A DNA stretch of 64,000 nucleotides from Cellulophaga sp. HaHaR_3_176 (GCF_019021925.1 NZ_CP058990.1:3498001-3562000), one strand, 5' to 3'. Counted from the stretch's first letter, positions 1 through 10,099 are shown. Numbers and translations are program-made. Notes: generated by a model from the letters alone, not told the origin.

Positions 1-946
1 TTAAAGAGCTGCCCGTTGGCATTGCAGGTGTAATGCCAATTATTCGTTCGTTTTTTTTAGCAAGTTCAACTATGGTATGCCCAAAAACATCTTGGTATTT
101 ATCAGGTTGGTTTAATGTTGATTTAGGCAGTAGGTCACCTGTTTTTTTATCAAATTTACCAGGTGCATGATAAGTAACTTGATTTTCTTCAGCTTTTTTC
201 AACCCTTTACCTTTCGTTGTAATAAGGTGTAATAGCTTCGGACCTTTTATAGCTTTTAATTCTTTAAGTGTTTTTATTACTTCATCAATATCATGCCCGT
301 CTATTGGGCCTGCATAATGAAAATTTAAACATTCAAATATATTTTCATCTTTAGCGGTGCCTTTTTTAACATTAGTAAGGTATTTTTTTAAAGCACCTAC
401 ACTAGGGTCAATACCGATCGCATTATCATTTAAAATTACAAGTAAATTTGCATCTGTTGCACCAGCATGATTAAGGCCTTCAAAGGCCATTCCGCTAGCA
501 ATTGAGGCATCTCCGATAACGGCGATATGTTGTTTGTTTGTGTCTCCTTTTAAACTAGATGCGATTGCCATTCCTAAAATAGCAGAAATAGAAGTGGAGC
601 TATGCCCTGTTCCAAAGCTATCATAGTTACTTTCACTCCTTTTCGGAAAGCCACTTATACCATTTAATTGTCGGTTGGTATCAAAAATTTCTTTTCGTCC
701 AGTTAATATTTTATGACCGTATGCTTGGTGGCCAACATCCCAAATTAAACGATCGTCAGGTGTGTTAAAAACATAATGTAAAGCAATTGTAATTTCTACC
801 ACACCTAAGCTGGCTCCTAAATGACCTTCTTTAGTGGCTACAATATCTATAATAAACTCTCTTAATTCTTTTGCAAGCCTGGGTAACTCTACCTGTTTTA
901 AAAGGCGAAGATCTTTTGGAGAGTTAATTTGATCGAGTAAAGACAT
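1..946 (-). CDS. dxs: 1-deoxy-D-xylulose-5-phosphate synthase, C-terminally truncated by the window edge
   Basis: First enzyme of the non-mevalonate isoprenoid pathway: condenses pyruvate and glyceraldehyde 3-phosphate using thiamine diphosphate, in the cytoplasm. The minus-strand reading frame starts at an ATG at 946 (MSLLDQINSPKDLRLLK) and stays open to base 1, giving about 315 residues of a protein usually near 590-640. Visible family motifs are the DVGHQAYGHK segment, FGTGHSSTSISA, and the ThDP/Mg-binding GDASIASGMAFEGLNHAG with the downstream N-D-N. No frameshift is seen in the part present. It is divergent from tadA. An isoprenoid role fits the polyprenyl synthetase and lycopene cyclase 13-15 kb away, but they are not in one operon. 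Confidence 0.95.
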   Translation of the reverse strand, partial: MSLLDQINSPKDLRLLKQVELPRLAKELREFIIDIVATKEGHLGASLGVVEITIALHYVFNTPDDRLIWDVGHQAYGHKILTGRKEIFDTNRQLNGISGFPKRSESNYDSFGTGHSSTSISAILGMAIASSLKGDTNKQHIAVIGDASIASGMAFEGLNHAGATDANLLVILNDNAIGIDPSVGALKKYLTNVKKGTAKDENIFECLNFHYAGPIDGHDIDEVIKTLKELKAIKGPKLLHLITTKGKGLKKAEENQVTYHAPGKFDKKTGDLLPKSTLNQPDKYQDVFGHTIVELAKKNERIIGITPAMPTGSSL

Positions 947-1063
947 TAAATTACAATTAGGGTGTAAAATTACGGCTTTTTAAAAATGCATGAAGAAATA
1001 ATTTAATTTGACTTTTTTTTATTTTCTATCAAAATCCTTATGAAAACCAATTATTTTTGAAAA

Positions 1064-1513
1064 ATGATTGAGCCATTTGATGACACCTATTTTATGAAAA
1101 AAGCACTACAAGAAGCTGAATTTGCTTATGAAGCAGGTGAGGTGCCTGTGGGTGCTGTGATAGTAGTTCAAAATAGAATTATAGCAAGGGCACATAATTT
1201 AACCGAACGATTAAATGATGTAACAGCTCATGCTGAAATGCAAGCTATAACAGCTGCTGCTAATTTTTTAGGAGGAAAATATTTAAAAGATTGTACATTA
1301 TATGTAACCTTAGAGCCTTGCCAAATGTGTGCCGGTGCTTTGTATTGGAGCCAAATATCTAGAGTTGTATATGGTGCTAAAGATGATGAACGTGGTTGTG
1401 CTGCTTTAGGAGTAAAAATGCACCCTAAAACAAAGATAGAAGGTGGTATTTTGGAAAAAGAAGCTTCAGAAATTTTAAAGCGCTTTTTTATTCAGAAACG
1501 TAATCTTAATTAA
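1064..1513 (+). CDS. tadA: tRNA-specific adenosine-34 deaminase
   Basis: Deaminates adenosine to inosine at the wobble position of tRNA-Arg(ACG), in the cytoplasm. The 149-residue protein has the full cytidine-deaminase-fold zinc site: HAE at residues 56-58 (zinc His and proton-shuttle Glu) and PCQMC at 85-89 (two zinc Cys). Length is normal for TadA. The ATG at 1064 is preceded by TATTTTTG at 1052-1059, which matches the flavobacterial -7 box, so the leader may be very short. It is a single gene, divergent from dxs and convergent with the cold-shock gene across a shared terminator. The alternative, a guanine or cytosine deaminase, is less likely given the length and motif spacing. Confidence 0.92.
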   Translation: MIEPFDDTYFMKKALQEAEFAYEAGEVPVGAVIVVQNRIIARAHNLTERLNDVTAHAEMQAITAAANFLGGKYLKDCTLYVTLEPCQMCAGALYWSQISRVVYGAKDDERGCAALGVKMHPKTKIEGGILEKEASEILKRFFIQKRNLN

Positions 1514-1518
1514 ATAAA

Positions 1519-1550
1519 AAAGCAACCTTAAAGTTGTTTAGGGTTGCTTT
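1519..1550. terminator. Intrinsic terminator shared by tadA and the cold-shock gene
   Basis: The inverted repeat AAAGCAACC (1519-1527) and GGTTGCTTT (1542-1550) lies between two convergent genes. A-rich on one side and T-rich on the other, it can act in both directions. Confidence 0.7.
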
Positions 1551-1574
1551 CAGAGTTTTCGAAAAATAGATTAA

Positions 1575-1769
1575 TTATCCTATTACTTGAACTTGGGCTG
1601 CGACAATACCTTTTTTGCCCTCTTCTTCTTCGTAATCTACCTTGTCACCTTCGTTTAGTTCAGCTCCATTTAATGATGTAGCGTGTACAAAAATGTCTTT
1701 TTCTGTTGAATCGTTAGTAATGAATCCGTAACCTTTAGATGCATTGTAAAATTTTACTGTTCCAGTCAT
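1575..1769 (-). CDS. Cold-shock domain protein (CspA family)
   Basis: Small single-stranded nucleic-acid-binding protein acting as an RNA chaperone. Its 64 residues are one cold-shock domain, with RNP1-like KGYGFI at about residues 12-17 and RNP2-like DIFVHA at about 25-30. The ATG at 1769 lies about 30 bp downstream of CAAATGTA (1800-1807, minus-strand TACATTTG), a -7 box. The leader is therefore short and does not look like the long cold-responsive leader of E. coli cspA, so cold induction cannot be claimed from the sequence. The C-terminal AAQVQVIG is typical of Bacteroidota Csp proteins. Confidence 0.93.
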   Translation of the reverse strand: MTGTVKFYNASKGYGFITNDSTEKDIFVHATSLNGAELNEGDKVDYEEEEGKKGIVAAQVQVIG

Positions 1770-1846
1770 TTGTATGAAAATTTAAAGTAATTATAATTAC
1801 AAATGTATAATTTTCAATGAAATACGCCTAAAAAAATAATTTTATT

Positions 1847-2104
1847 TTACTGGTTATCAGTCTTTTCTAAATTTTTGCCTTGCATTTTTCTAATATTTTC
1901 TTCGGTAAGCATATAATCTTTTACTTTTTTACCCTTACTTTCTTTTAGTAAGAAAAGAGGCATACCTATTAGAAAAATACCTACAGTTCCTGACCCAATA
2001 TACTTATGAGCAATCTCAAGTTGTTCTTCTTTTATATAAAACCCGTAACATATAGAAGCTATAGAAGCAATGATTATGATTGTGATGATATATTTTATTT
2101 TCAT
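1847..2104 (-). CDS. Small membrane protein of unknown function
   Basis: An 85-residue protein with two hydrophobic segments (about residues 4-23 and 38-54) and a charged, Lys/Glu-rich C-terminal tail, so probably an inner-membrane protein with a cytoplasmic tail. No family is recognised. It starts 12 bp after the stop of the chloride transporter gene on the same strand and is very likely cotranscribed with it. A role linked to ClC transport or envelope ion balance is guesswork from position only. There is no signal-peptidase or lipoprotein motif. Confidence 0.7.
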   Translation of the reverse strand: MKIKYIITIIIIASIASICYGFYIKEEQLEIAHKYIGSGTVGIFLIGMPLFLLKESKGKKVKDYMLTEENIRKMQGKNLEKTDNQ

Positions 2105-2116
2105 GACAAATTCATT

Positions 2117-3910
2117 TTATTTTGTAAAGTTAATTAACTTTCTTCTGTAGGCAGTTAGTAGTTTAGACTTAGAAATAAAACCAACATACTTACCTTTTTT
2201 AATTACAGGAAGATTCCAAGCGGCACTATCTTGAAACTTCTGCATTATATCAGTCATTTTATCCTTATCTAATTCTATAATATCTGGTGGTGTATGCATA
2301 ATATCACTAACAAATACCTCATTATACAGTTTTTGATTAAACATTATCGACCTAATATCATCTAATAAAATAATACCTAATAATGTGTTTTTTTCAGGAT
2401 CAATAACGGGAAAAATATTTCTATTCGACTTAATAACAGCTTGATGAACCATATCACCAAGTGTCATACTAGGGTTAACGATTGCGAAATTATCTTCAAT
2501 TACCTTATCGATATCCATTAGTGTCAAAACTGCGTGATCTTTATCGTGGGTAATTAATTCTCCTCTTCTACCTAGCTCCATATTGTAAACAGAGTGTGGG
2601 TGAACGTATTTGGTTAAAGAATAAGAAATGGCAGAAGTAATCATTAACGGGATAAATAGCTCATAACCACCAGTAACTTCGGCAATTAAAAATATAGCAG
2701 TAAGTGGGGCGTGGAGAACACCAGCCATTAAGCCAGCCATACCAACTAATGTAAAATTACTTTCAGAAACTTTATATGAAAGAAAACTGATATTATTAAT
2801 AATTTTAGCAACACAATTGCCTAAAATACTACCCATAAATAGTGTGGGTGCAAAAATACCACCAACACCACCAGCACCAAAGGTAAGTGCACTAGCAATA
2901 ATTTTAAATAACACAAGCCCGATTAACAGTAAAATAACCATCCAGACGTTGGTTAAGTCAAGATCGAAAATATTATTTTGAAGTACTTTTTCAGGGTTTC
3001 CTTTTACTAAACTGTTTATAACATCAAAACCTTCACCGTAAAGTGGTGGTATTAAATAAACAAGTAAACCTATTCCAATACCTCCAACAAGTACTTTTTT
3101 TATGGGAGAATTAATTTTGTCAAATTGTTTTTGAATTCTCTCATAAACTTCAGTAAAGTATATTGATATTAAACCGGTAACTAAACCTAGAACTATAAAA
3201 AAAGGTGTATCTCCAATAACAAAGCTATCTTCTGTCTTAAATGGTAATAAAACATCGTCACCAAAGAAAAAATAAGAAGTTATAATGGCAGAAATAGAGG
3301 CTAGCAATAAAGGAAGCATTGAAGCAATAGTAAGGTCTAAACTAAACACTTCAATAGCAAAAATTATAGCTGCAATTGGAGCTTTAAATATGGATGAGAG
3401 AGCACCTGCAGCTGCACAACCAATCAATAAATTTCGATTGGTTTGATTCATGTGAAACATTCTCGAAATATTGGAACTTATTGCTGCGCCAGTTGCTACT
3501 GTTGGTCCTTCTAAACCTACAGAGCCTCCAAAACCAATAGTTAGTGGGGCCGTTAGTATAGAACCAAACATCTGATACTTTCGCATTACACCTTTATGTT
3601 TTGATATTGCAAAAAGGGTAGAAGGTATACCGTGGCTTACCTTATGTTGTATTACATACTTAATAACAAGATATACGAGTAATAAACCTATTATTGGGAA
3701 TGCAAAATAGAATGCTTGATGGTAATATTTTACTAAATTACCTTCAAGTAAATGTTGAAAAAAGTGAGTTAAATTTTTTAAAATAACAGCACCTACCCCT
3801 GAAGTAAAGCCAACTAGGATACTTAAAAAGTATATAAATTGACGTTCAGAGATATTTTTGATTCGCCAAACCAAAAATTTTGCAAACCAAGTTTTTTTAC
3901 GTGCAGCCAT
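2117..3910 (-). CDS. ClC-family chloride channel/transporter with C-terminal CBS domains
   Basis: Polytopic inner-membrane anion transporter. The 597 residues carry the ClC core (about residues 20-430) and then a CBS pair (about 460-595), which in this family senses nucleotides or ionic strength. The three ClC selectivity motifs are visible: HGIPS near 93-97 (the GSGIP-type loop), GLEGP at 132-136, whose Glu134 is the gating glutamate kept in Cl-/H+ exchangers, and GGIFAP further on. Retention of the gating Glu suggests an exchanger more than a passive channel. It starts 36 bp downstream of the aspS stop, with a hairpin between them, and is followed closely by a small membrane protein gene. 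Confidence 0.9.
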   Translation of the reverse strand: MAARKKTWFAKFLVWRIKNISERQFIYFLSILVGFTSGVGAVILKNLTHFFQHLLEGNLVKYYHQAFYFAFPIIGLLLVYLVIKYVIQHKVSHGIPSTLFAISKHKGVMRKYQMFGSILTAPLTIGFGGSVGLEGPTVATGAAISSNISRMFHMNQTNRNLLIGCAAAGALSSIFKAPIAAIIFAIEVFSLDLTIASMLPLLLASISAIITSYFFFGDDVLLPFKTEDSFVIGDTPFFIVLGLVTGLISIYFTEVYERIQKQFDKINSPIKKVLVGGIGIGLLVYLIPPLYGEGFDVINSLVKGNPEKVLQNNIFDLDLTNVWMVILLLIGLVLFKIIASALTFGAGGVGGIFAPTLFMGSILGNCVAKIINNISFLSYKVSESNFTLVGMAGLMAGVLHAPLTAIFLIAEVTGGYELFIPLMITSAISYSLTKYVHPHSVYNMELGRRGELITHDKDHAVLTLMDIDKVIEDNFAIVNPSMTLGDMVHQAVIKSNRNIFPVIDPEKNTLLGIILLDDIRSIMFNQKLYNEVFVSDIMHTPPDIIELDKDKMTDIMQKFQDSAAWNLPVIKKGKYVGFISKSKLLTAYRRKLINFTK

Positions 3911-3919
3911 TGTATAAAG

Positions 3920-3941
3920 AATCCCGAAATAGTTCGGGATT
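3920..3941 (-). promoter_or_regulatory. Hairpin between aspS and the ClC gene
   Basis: Perfect 9-bp inverted repeat AATCCCGAA / TTCGGGATT with a 4-base loop, starting 5 bp after the aspS stop on the minus strand. There is no strong U-run after it, so it is a weak terminator, an attenuator or an RNA-processing/stability element rather than a clear terminator. Confidence 0.5.
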
Positions 3942-3946
3942 ATAAG

Positions 3947-5701
3947 TTACTTTTTTAAATCTAATTTCAGACTCAATTCTTTTAATTGATCATCATCAAT
4001 AAAAGCAGGAGCATCAATCATTACATCTCTACCACTATTGTTTTTAGGAAAAGCTATAAAGTCTCTAATAGTCTCTTGCCCGCCTAAAATAGAAACCAAT
4101 CTATCTAAGCCAAATGCTAAACCACCATGTGGTGGTGCACCATATTGAAAAGCATCCATTAAAAAGCCAAATTGAGCTTTAGCTTCTTCAGGTGTAAAGC
4201 CTAAATGCTTGAACATTGTAGCTTGCATATCTTTATTGTGAATACGAATAGATCCTCCACCTATTTCGTTACCATTCAATACTAAATCGTACGCATTTGC
4301 TTTTACAGCGCCTGGGTCAGAATCTAACAATTCTAATTGACCTGGTTTTGGAGATGTAAATGGGTGGTGCATTGCGTGGTAATGACCTGTTTCTTCATCT
4401 AATTCTAATAAAGGGAAATCAATAACCCATAATGGTGCAAATTCGTTAGGGTTTCTTAACTCTAAACGTTCTGCTAAATCCATACGTAAAGCACTCAATT
4501 GCGCTCTTGTTTTATTAGCATCACCAGATAATACACATATTAAATCTCCTGGTTTAGCACCTGTAGCTTTCGCCCAATTAGCTAAATCATCTTGATCATA
4601 GAATTTATCTACGGTAGATTTAAAAGTACCATCTTCATTATATTTTGCATAGACCATGCCTTTAGCGCCAACTTGAGGTCTTTTTACCCAGTTAACTAAA
4701 GCATCTAACTCTTTTCTTGTATAGCTTGCAGCACTTGGTACAGCAATACCAACTACTAACTCAGCATCATTGAAAACTCCAAATTCTTTGTGTTGAGCAA
4801 CTTCATTCAATTCTCCAAACTCCATTCCAAAACGAATGTCTGGTTTGTCGTTACCATACTTACGCATAGCATCATCATAAGTCATTCTAGGGAAATTGTC
4901 AATAGTAACTCCTTTAATTTCCTTTAATAAGTGCTTTGTTAAATGTTCAAAAACATTTAATATATCTTCTTGGTCAACAAAAGCCATTTCACAATCTATT
5001 TGTGTAAACTCTGGCTGTCTATCAGCACGTAAATCTTCATCTCTAAAGCATTTTACTATCTGGAAATATTTATCCATACCACCAACCATAAGCAATTGCT
5101 TAAATGTTTGTGGTGATTGTGGTAGTGCATAAAACTGCCCTTCATTCATACGGCTAGGTACAACAAAATCTCTAGCTCCTTCAGGAGTAGATTTTATAAG
5201 GTATGGTGTTTCAACTTCAATAAAGCCTTCGTCAGAAAGAAATTTACGAACTTCCATAGCTACTTTATGCCTGAAAATAAGATTGTTTTTTACAGGATTT
5301 CTACGAATATCTAAATAACGATATTTCATTCTGATATCTTCACCACCATCTGTTTTATCTTCTATGGTAAAAGGTGGTACCATTGCATTATTCAGAATAT
5401 TAAGCTCACTAACTAAAACCTCAATATCTCCAGTAGGAATTTTTGGATTTTTTGAAGAACGCTCTACTACAGTCCCTTTTACTTGAATAACAAATTCACG
5501 ACCAAGTTTTTGAGCTTTTTCGATAATATCTTTAGGTGTACTTTCTTCATCAAAATATAATTGAGTAATACCATAACGATCTCTTAAATCGATATAGATC
5601 ATAAACCCTTTATCCCTTACTCCTTGTACCCAACCTGATAATGTTACTTCTTGATTATTGTGAGCTACTCTTAAATCGCCACAAGTATGACTTCTGTACA
5701 T
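3947..5701 (-). CDS. aspS: Aspartyl-tRNA synthetase
   Basis: Class IIb aminoacyl-tRNA synthetase charging tRNA-Asp. At 584 residues it has the bacterial-type architecture: N-terminal OB-fold anticodon-binding domain (from [19 protein letters not shown]), class II core with motif 2 [16 protein letters not shown], the inserted GAD domain (about 300-420), and motif 3 [10 protein letters not shown] near the C terminus. The His and Arg residues of the class II ATP site are present. The ATG at 5701 is preceded by minus-strand TAAATTTG (5721-5728), a likely -7 box. Whether it is discriminating or also charges tRNA-Asn cannot be judged here. It heads a probable aspS-ClC-small membrane protein transcript. 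Confidence 0.96.
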   Translation of the reverse strand: MYRSHTCGDLRVAHNNQEVTLSGWVQGVRDKGFMIYIDLRDRYGITQLYFDEESTPKDIIEKAQKLGREFVIQVKGTVVERSSKNPKIPTGDIEVLVSELNILNNAMVPPFTIEDKTDGGEDIRMKYRYLDIRRNPVKNNLIFRHKVAMEVRKFLSDEGFIEVETPYLIKSTPEGARDFVVPSRMNEGQFYALPQSPQTFKQLLMVGGMDKYFQIVKCFRDEDLRADRQPEFTQIDCEMAFVDQEDILNVFEHLTKHLLKEIKGVTIDNFPRMTYDDAMRKYGNDKPDIRFGMEFGELNEVAQHKEFGVFNDAELVVGIAVPSAASYTRKELDALVNWVKRPQVGAKGMVYAKYNEDGTFKSTVDKFYDQDDLANWAKATGAKPGDLICVLSGDANKTRAQLSALRMDLAERLELRNPNEFAPLWVIDFPLLELDEETGHYHAMHHPFTSPKPGQLELLDSDPGAVKANAYDLVLNGNEIGGGSIRIHNKDMQATMFKHLGFTPEEAKAQFGFLMDAFQYGAPPHGGLAFGLDRLVSILGGQETIRDFIAFPKNNSGRDVMIDAPAFIDDDQLKELSLKLDLKK

Positions 5702-5888
5702 GCTAAAATTTATTTGAGCACAAATTTAGTAAGTATCTTTAATTAAATGAGCTTTTATTAAAACAGTTTTTACAAAGAGATGTATTTTAATATTTCATTT
5801 TAAAAACTTAAGCACTTGTTTTTTAGTTGATTACGACTCCAATGTAAATTTAATGTTAATCAATTGTATTTTAAATGTAAAATATTTG

Positions 5889-5896
5889 TATATTTG
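5889..5896 (+). promoter_or_regulatory. Probable -7 promoter box of the MORN-like gene
   Basis: TATATTTG matches the flavobacterial -7 consensus TAnnTTTG and lies 41 bp before the ATG. No convincing -33 TTTG at the usual spacing was found, so support is partial. Confidence 0.4.
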
Positions 5897-5937
5897 TTAG
5901 ACTAGGTACAAAAGTTTAATCCCAAAAATATAATATC

Positions 5938-6288
5938 ATGAAAACTATAACATTTTTTTTAGCACTGTTTCTTACAGTTGCAATATCAGCTCAAGACAAT
6001 AAACCAACTTTTTCTAAAGATGGTGAAAAGGTAATTGCTACATATTACCATGAAAATGGTGAAGTTGCTCAAACAGGTGAATTTTTAAAAGGAAAATTAC
6101 ATGGAGAGTGGAGCATGTTCAATAATACAGGTGAAAAAATAGCAAGCGGAGAATATCAAAAAGGAAAGAAAACTGGAAAATGGTTTTTCTGGAAAGGCGA
6201 AGAATTAAAAGAAGTTGATTTTGAGGATAGTAGAATCGTAAATGTCACGAATAAAGAATCTAAAAATGCTGTTGTTGTAAACAAATAA
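5938..6288 (+). CDS. Secreted MORN-repeat-like protein
   Basis: A 116-residue protein with a Sec signal peptide (about residues 1-18, ending near AISAQ) and then repeats of the form YYxENGxxxxxGxFxxGKxHGxW: residues about 36-58, 58-78 and 78-95. These resemble the MORN/YwqK-type repeats found in many Bacteroidota exported proteins, which often serve as beta-hairpin surfaces of unknown partner. It is monocistronic, closed by a terminator 20 bp downstream. No catalytic motif is present and no specific function can be given. Confidence 0.75.
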   Translation: MKTITFFLALFLTVAISAQDNKPTFSKDGEKVIATYYHENGEVAQTGEFLKGKLHGEWSMFNNTGEKIASGEYQKGKKTGKWFFWKGEELKEVDFEDSRIVNVTNKESKNAVVVNK

Positions 6289-6308
6289 CAAGTATTTATA
6301 TTTAAAAT

Positions 6309-6342
6309 AAAAGCCCCCGATGAGCAATCATCGGGGCTTTTT
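6309..6342 (+). terminator. Intrinsic terminator of the MORN-like gene
   Basis: GC-rich stem AAGCCCC(C)GATGA / TCATCGGGGCTT with one bulged C and a 4-base loop, followed by a T-run. It sits about 20 bp after the stop. Confidence 0.85.
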
Positions 6343-6528
6343 GTATATAAGATATTCAAGAAGCACTTAACTCTTTTATAAATTAACGTATTTATATGGG
6401 TGAGAGTTAAAGCCTATATTATAATAGCTATAATACGTGCCTAATTAGCTTAATGTAGTCGCTTGTTAAAATCATAAACTTTAAAGATGGCGTTGTTTTT
6501 TTGGTCTGAATAAACTCTTAAATAAAAA

Positions 6529-6560
6529 AAGCCCTTTAAGAAGAAATTCTTAAAGGGCTT
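6529..6560 (-). terminator. Intrinsic terminator of the efflux operon
   Basis: Perfect 14-bp stem AAGCCCTTTAAGAA / TTCTTAAAGGGCTT with a 4-base loop; read on the minus strand it is followed by a run of T. It lies 26 bp beyond the stop of the RND gene. The stretch between 6343 and 6528 holds no recognisable gene. Confidence 0.88.
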
Positions 6561-6586
6561 AAATATTCTAAAAATAGTATTTAGTA

Positions 6587-9500
6587 CTATGCGTTTTCTT
6601 CAACTACAGTTGTTTCTGTATCATTCGAAAACTTATCTCGTAACCACATTTTAAATTTCACAGATAAGAAAAATAATATAGGTACTACAATTAAGGTTAA
6701 GAATGTCGCAATTAATAAACCATAAATTACGGTCCATGCTAATGGTCCCCAAAAGACTACGTTATCTCCTCCCATATATATGTTTGGATCAAGCTCAGCA
6801 AACAATGTAAAGAAGTTAATATTTAATCCTATAGCTAACGGTATTAGACCAAAAATAGTCGTAATTGCTGTAAGTAATACAGGTCTTAAACGTGCTTTAC
6901 CAGCTTTGACAATGCTTTCGAAAAGATCCTGATTAGTAAGATAATCTTCTTTTTCTAAATCTAATTCAGCTTTTTTTCTATCTATTAGAAGTTGGGCATA
7001 ATCTAAAAGTACAACACCATTATTTACTACAATACCAGCTAAAGATATAATACCAACCATAGTCATCATAATAACAAAAGCACTACCAGAAATTACAATA
7101 CCACCAAATACACCAATGAAACTAAGGAAAATAGCGATCATTATTATTGTTGGTTTTGAAACTGAGTTGAATTGGAATATTAAGATGAAAAAGATTAAAC
7201 CTAAACCTGTAAAGAATGCGCCAACTAAAAATAGCATTTGCTTGTTTTGCTCTTCTATTTGACCAGTGTAATCAATTTTAATGTTTTTAGGTAAATCTTC
7301 ATAACTTTTCATTTCGTTTTGAATTTGACTTACTATAGCTGCAGCATCTGTAAAACCTGGTGATAATGCAGAATACACAGTTACAACACGCTTAGTGTCT
7401 TTATGCTTAATTGCACTAAAACCTGAGTTGTTTTCGTATTTTGTAACAGCAGAAACAGGAATACTTTTTATTTGTCCAGTATTATCTCTAAACGTAATGT
7501 TTTGATTAAATAAAGCACTTTTATTATATCTGTTCTCTTCATTAAAACGTACGTAAATATCAAAATCGTCACCATCTTCTTTATAAATTCCAGCTTTAGA
7601 ACCAAAAATTGAACTACGTAATTGTTGCCCAACTTGTGCAGCACTTACGCCTAATTCACCAGCTTTTTCTCTATCAATAGTAACACGCATTGTTGGCTTA
7701 TCCTTATTAACGTCAATCTTAAGTTCGTCAATACCAGCAATGTTTTTTGTATTAATAAACTCACGCATGTTTTCGGCAGTCGCAATAAGCTCATTATAAT
7801 CATCACCTTCAATTTCAATATTAATTGGTGATCCTGCAGGCGGTCCATTGGCATCTTTCTCAACAGAAATTAATACGCCAGGGTAAATACCAACCAATGC
7901 AGCTTGTACTTTTTGACGCAAAATTTCACTGTCTTCTCCGCGTCTAAACTTAAATTCACGCATCGATGCTGTTATTTTACCTTTATGAGGCATTTCTGCA
8001 GCAGACCCACCGTCAGTTTGAGGATTTCCAGCACCTTCACCAACTTGGGATACAGTACTTTCTACTAAAAAGTTTTTACCTTCGTATATGTACTGTTCTT
8101 GGTTAACAACCGTAAATACACGTTTTTCAATTTCTTTAGTAATAGCATTTGTTTTCTCAATAGCAGTTCCTTGTGGATACTCGATATAAACAATTATTTG
8201 ATTTGGTTTGTTATCTGGGAAAAACTCAACTTTAGTTCTTTTGGCACTTAATGACATACCAAAAGCTATAAAAGAAGCAATTAATAGTAAAAATGTACCA
8301 ATACTTAATATATAAGGTTTCCAACCAGAAAGTGCACCGCGTAGTTGGCGTTCGTACCAGTTTTCTAAGTTTACTAATGCTTTATTTTGGAAGCTATTTG
8401 CCCATTTACGGATAAAAAAACGGTATGCCCAAAGCATGATAGCTGTAAAAATCATTATAGTACCCAGGCCTTTATAAGTACCTCCAAATGAAAGTATAAG
8501 TACGCCAAAAACAGCAACTATTATTGTTGTTCTAATAATTTGCTTTAAAGGCATGTCTTTATCTTCAATAGTCATGAATTTTGACACCAATACCGAGTTG
8601 AAAAAGATGGCTACAAATAGTGAGGAACCTAGTACAACGGATAATGTTATTGGTAAAATTTTCATGAACTCACCCATTATTCCTGGCCAGAATGCTAATG
8701 GAGTAAAGGCTGCAACAGTTGTTGCTGTGGAAATGATAATAGGAAAAGCAATTTCTCCAATACCCTTTTTAGCAGCTTCAATTCTGCCCATACCTTCGTC
8801 TTCCATTAAACGGTACACGTTTTCTACAACCACAATACCGTTATCAACCAGCATACCTAGTCCCATAATAAGACCAAAAAGAACCATTGTATTTAAACTC
8901 TGTCCAAGTAATTCTAATATCATTAATGACATAAACATGGACATTGGAATAGCAAAACCAACAAATAATGCATTTTTAAATCCTAAAAAGAACATTAAAA
9001 CAGTTACTACCAGTATAACACCAAAAATAATATTGTTTACTAAATCATCTACTTGACCAATAGTTTTTGAAGATTGATCGTTAGTGATTGTTACTTTTAA
9101 ATCTGGAGGAAATACATTTGCAATTGCATCATCAACAATAACTTGAATTTGTTCAGCCGCAGCAACCATGTTTTTACCAGCACGTTTTTTAACATCTAGC
9201 ATTACTACTGGCTTTCCGTATTCTCTTGCAAAAGTGGTATGGTCTTCTTCTTTAAAAGATACCGTTGCAATATCTTTTAAATAAATAGATTTTCCTTTTT
9301 CTGTTTTTACAACAAAATTTTCAAGTTCAGATGGCTTTTCAATTTCACCTAAAACTCTAATCGTACGTCGTTGACCACTAGCTTTTAAGTTACCAGCAGA
9401 CATTGTTAAGTTACCATTATTTATAGCGCCAATAATATCATTAAAAGTTACTTGAGCTGCCATCATTTTGTAGATGTCTACAGCAACTTCAACTTCTTTT

Positions 9501-10087
9501 TCTTGTGCACCACGTATATCTGCTTTTTTAATTTCTTGTAAATCTTCTATGTCATCTTGCAGGTATTCCGCAAAATCTTTTAATTTTTGAATAGGATAAT
9601 CACCTGAAATATTAATATTCAGAATTGGCATTTCTTCTGAAAGGCTTAATTCAAAAACATCAGGTTCTACTTTAGCACCATTAAAGGTTGGCCAATCTTC
9701 ACCAGAAGTTTCAGTGTCTATTTCATCTTTAACTTTTTGTTTTGCTTGATCTACGGTAATACCTTCGTCAAACTCAACAATTAACATTGAATAATCTTCT
9801 TGCGATGTTGAGGTAATTTCGACAACATTACTTACTGTTTTTAGCTTATCTTCTAAAGGGTCAGTAATTAATTTTTCAATATCCTCAGCAGTGTTTCCTG
9901 GGTAAATAGAACTAACATAAATTTTAGTTTCATTTACTTCTGGAAAGTTTTCTCTTGGCATGCTAAAAAAGGCAGCAATACCTAGGTAAAAAATAACTGC
10001 AATTAGAACATACATTGTGGTTTTATTATTAATTGCCCACGATGATAAACCAAATTCGTTATCGACTTGTTTTTTCTTTTTAGTCAT
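6587..10087 (-). CDS. RND-family efflux transporter, inner-membrane permease
   Basis: Proton-driven resistance-nodulation-division pump (AcrB/HAE-1 type) of 1166 residues. It has one N-terminal transmembrane helix, a large periplasmic porter domain, a cluster of membrane segments (about 345-620, including the GLIMGLGMLVDNGIVVVENV motif with the relay Asp), a second periplasmic half and a C-terminal membrane block with GIISLAGIVVNNGVVLLDY. The cytoplasmic N terminus is Lys-rich. It is longer than AcrB (about 1050), mainly because of an extra loop and membrane stretch around 520-600. It works with the membrane-fusion protein 12 bp upstream and the TolC-like protein to form a tripartite pump. 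The substrate is not predictable from sequence. Confidence 0.95.
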   Translation of the reverse strand: MTKKKKQVDNEFGLSSWAINNKTTMYVLIAVIFYLGIAAFFSMPRENFPEVNETKIYVSSIYPGNTAEDIEKLITDPLEDKLKTVSNVVEITSTSQEDYSMLIVEFDEGITVDQAKQKVKDEIDTETSGEDWPTFNGAKVEPDVFELSLSEEMPILNINISGDYPIQKLKDFAEYLQDDIEDLQEIKKADIRGAQEKEVEVAVDIYKMMAAQVTFNDIIGAINNGNLTMSAGNLKASGQRRTIRVLGEIEKPSELENFVVKTEKGKSIYLKDIATVSFKEEDHTTFAREYGKPVVMLDVKKRAGKNMVAAAEQIQVIVDDAIANVFPPDLKVTITNDQSSKTIGQVDDLVNNIIFGVILVVTVLMFFLGFKNALFVGFAIPMSMFMSLMILELLGQSLNTMVLFGLIMGLGMLVDNGIVVVENVYRLMEDEGMGRIEAAKKGIGEIAFPIIISTATTVAAFTPLAFWPGIMGEFMKILPITLSVVLGSSLFVAIFFNSVLVSKFMTIEDKDMPLKQIIRTTIIVAVFGVLILSFGGTYKGLGTIMIFTAIMLWAYRFFIRKWANSFQNKALVNLENWYERQLRGALSGWKPYILSIGTFLLLIASFIAFGMSLSAKRTKVEFFPDNKPNQIIVYIEYPQGTAIEKTNAITKEIEKRVFTVVNQEQYIYEGKNFLVESTVSQVGEGAGNPQTDGGSAAEMPHKGKITASMREFKFRRGEDSEILRQKVQAALVGIYPGVLISVEKDANGPPAGSPINIEIEGDDYNELIATAENMREFINTKNIAGIDELKIDVNKDKPTMRVTIDREKAGELGVSAAQVGQQLRSSIFGSKAGIYKEDGDDFDIYVRFNEENRYNKSALFNQNITFRDNTGQIKSIPVSAVTKYENNSGFSAIKHKDTKRVVTVYSALSPGFTDAAAIVSQIQNEMKSYEDLPKNIKIDYTGQIEEQNKQMLFLVGAFFTGLGLIFFILIFQFNSVSKPTIIMIAIFLSFIGVFGGIVISGSAFVIMMTMVGIISLAGIVVNNGVVLLDYAQLLIDRKKAELDLEKEDYLTNQDLFESIVKAGKARLRPVLLTAITTIFGLIPLAIGLNINFFTLFAELDPNIYMGGDNVVFWGPLAWTVIYGLLIATFLTLIVVPILFFLSVKFKMWLRDKFSNDTETTVVEENA

Positions 10088-10099
10088 TTTATTTTCGGT

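Noticed and set aside
8553..9056. A 167-codon frame antisense to the RND gene
   Set aside because: It is fully inside the strongly conserved RND gene; low-complexity Ser/Thr/Asn/Ile composition typical of an antisense shadow.
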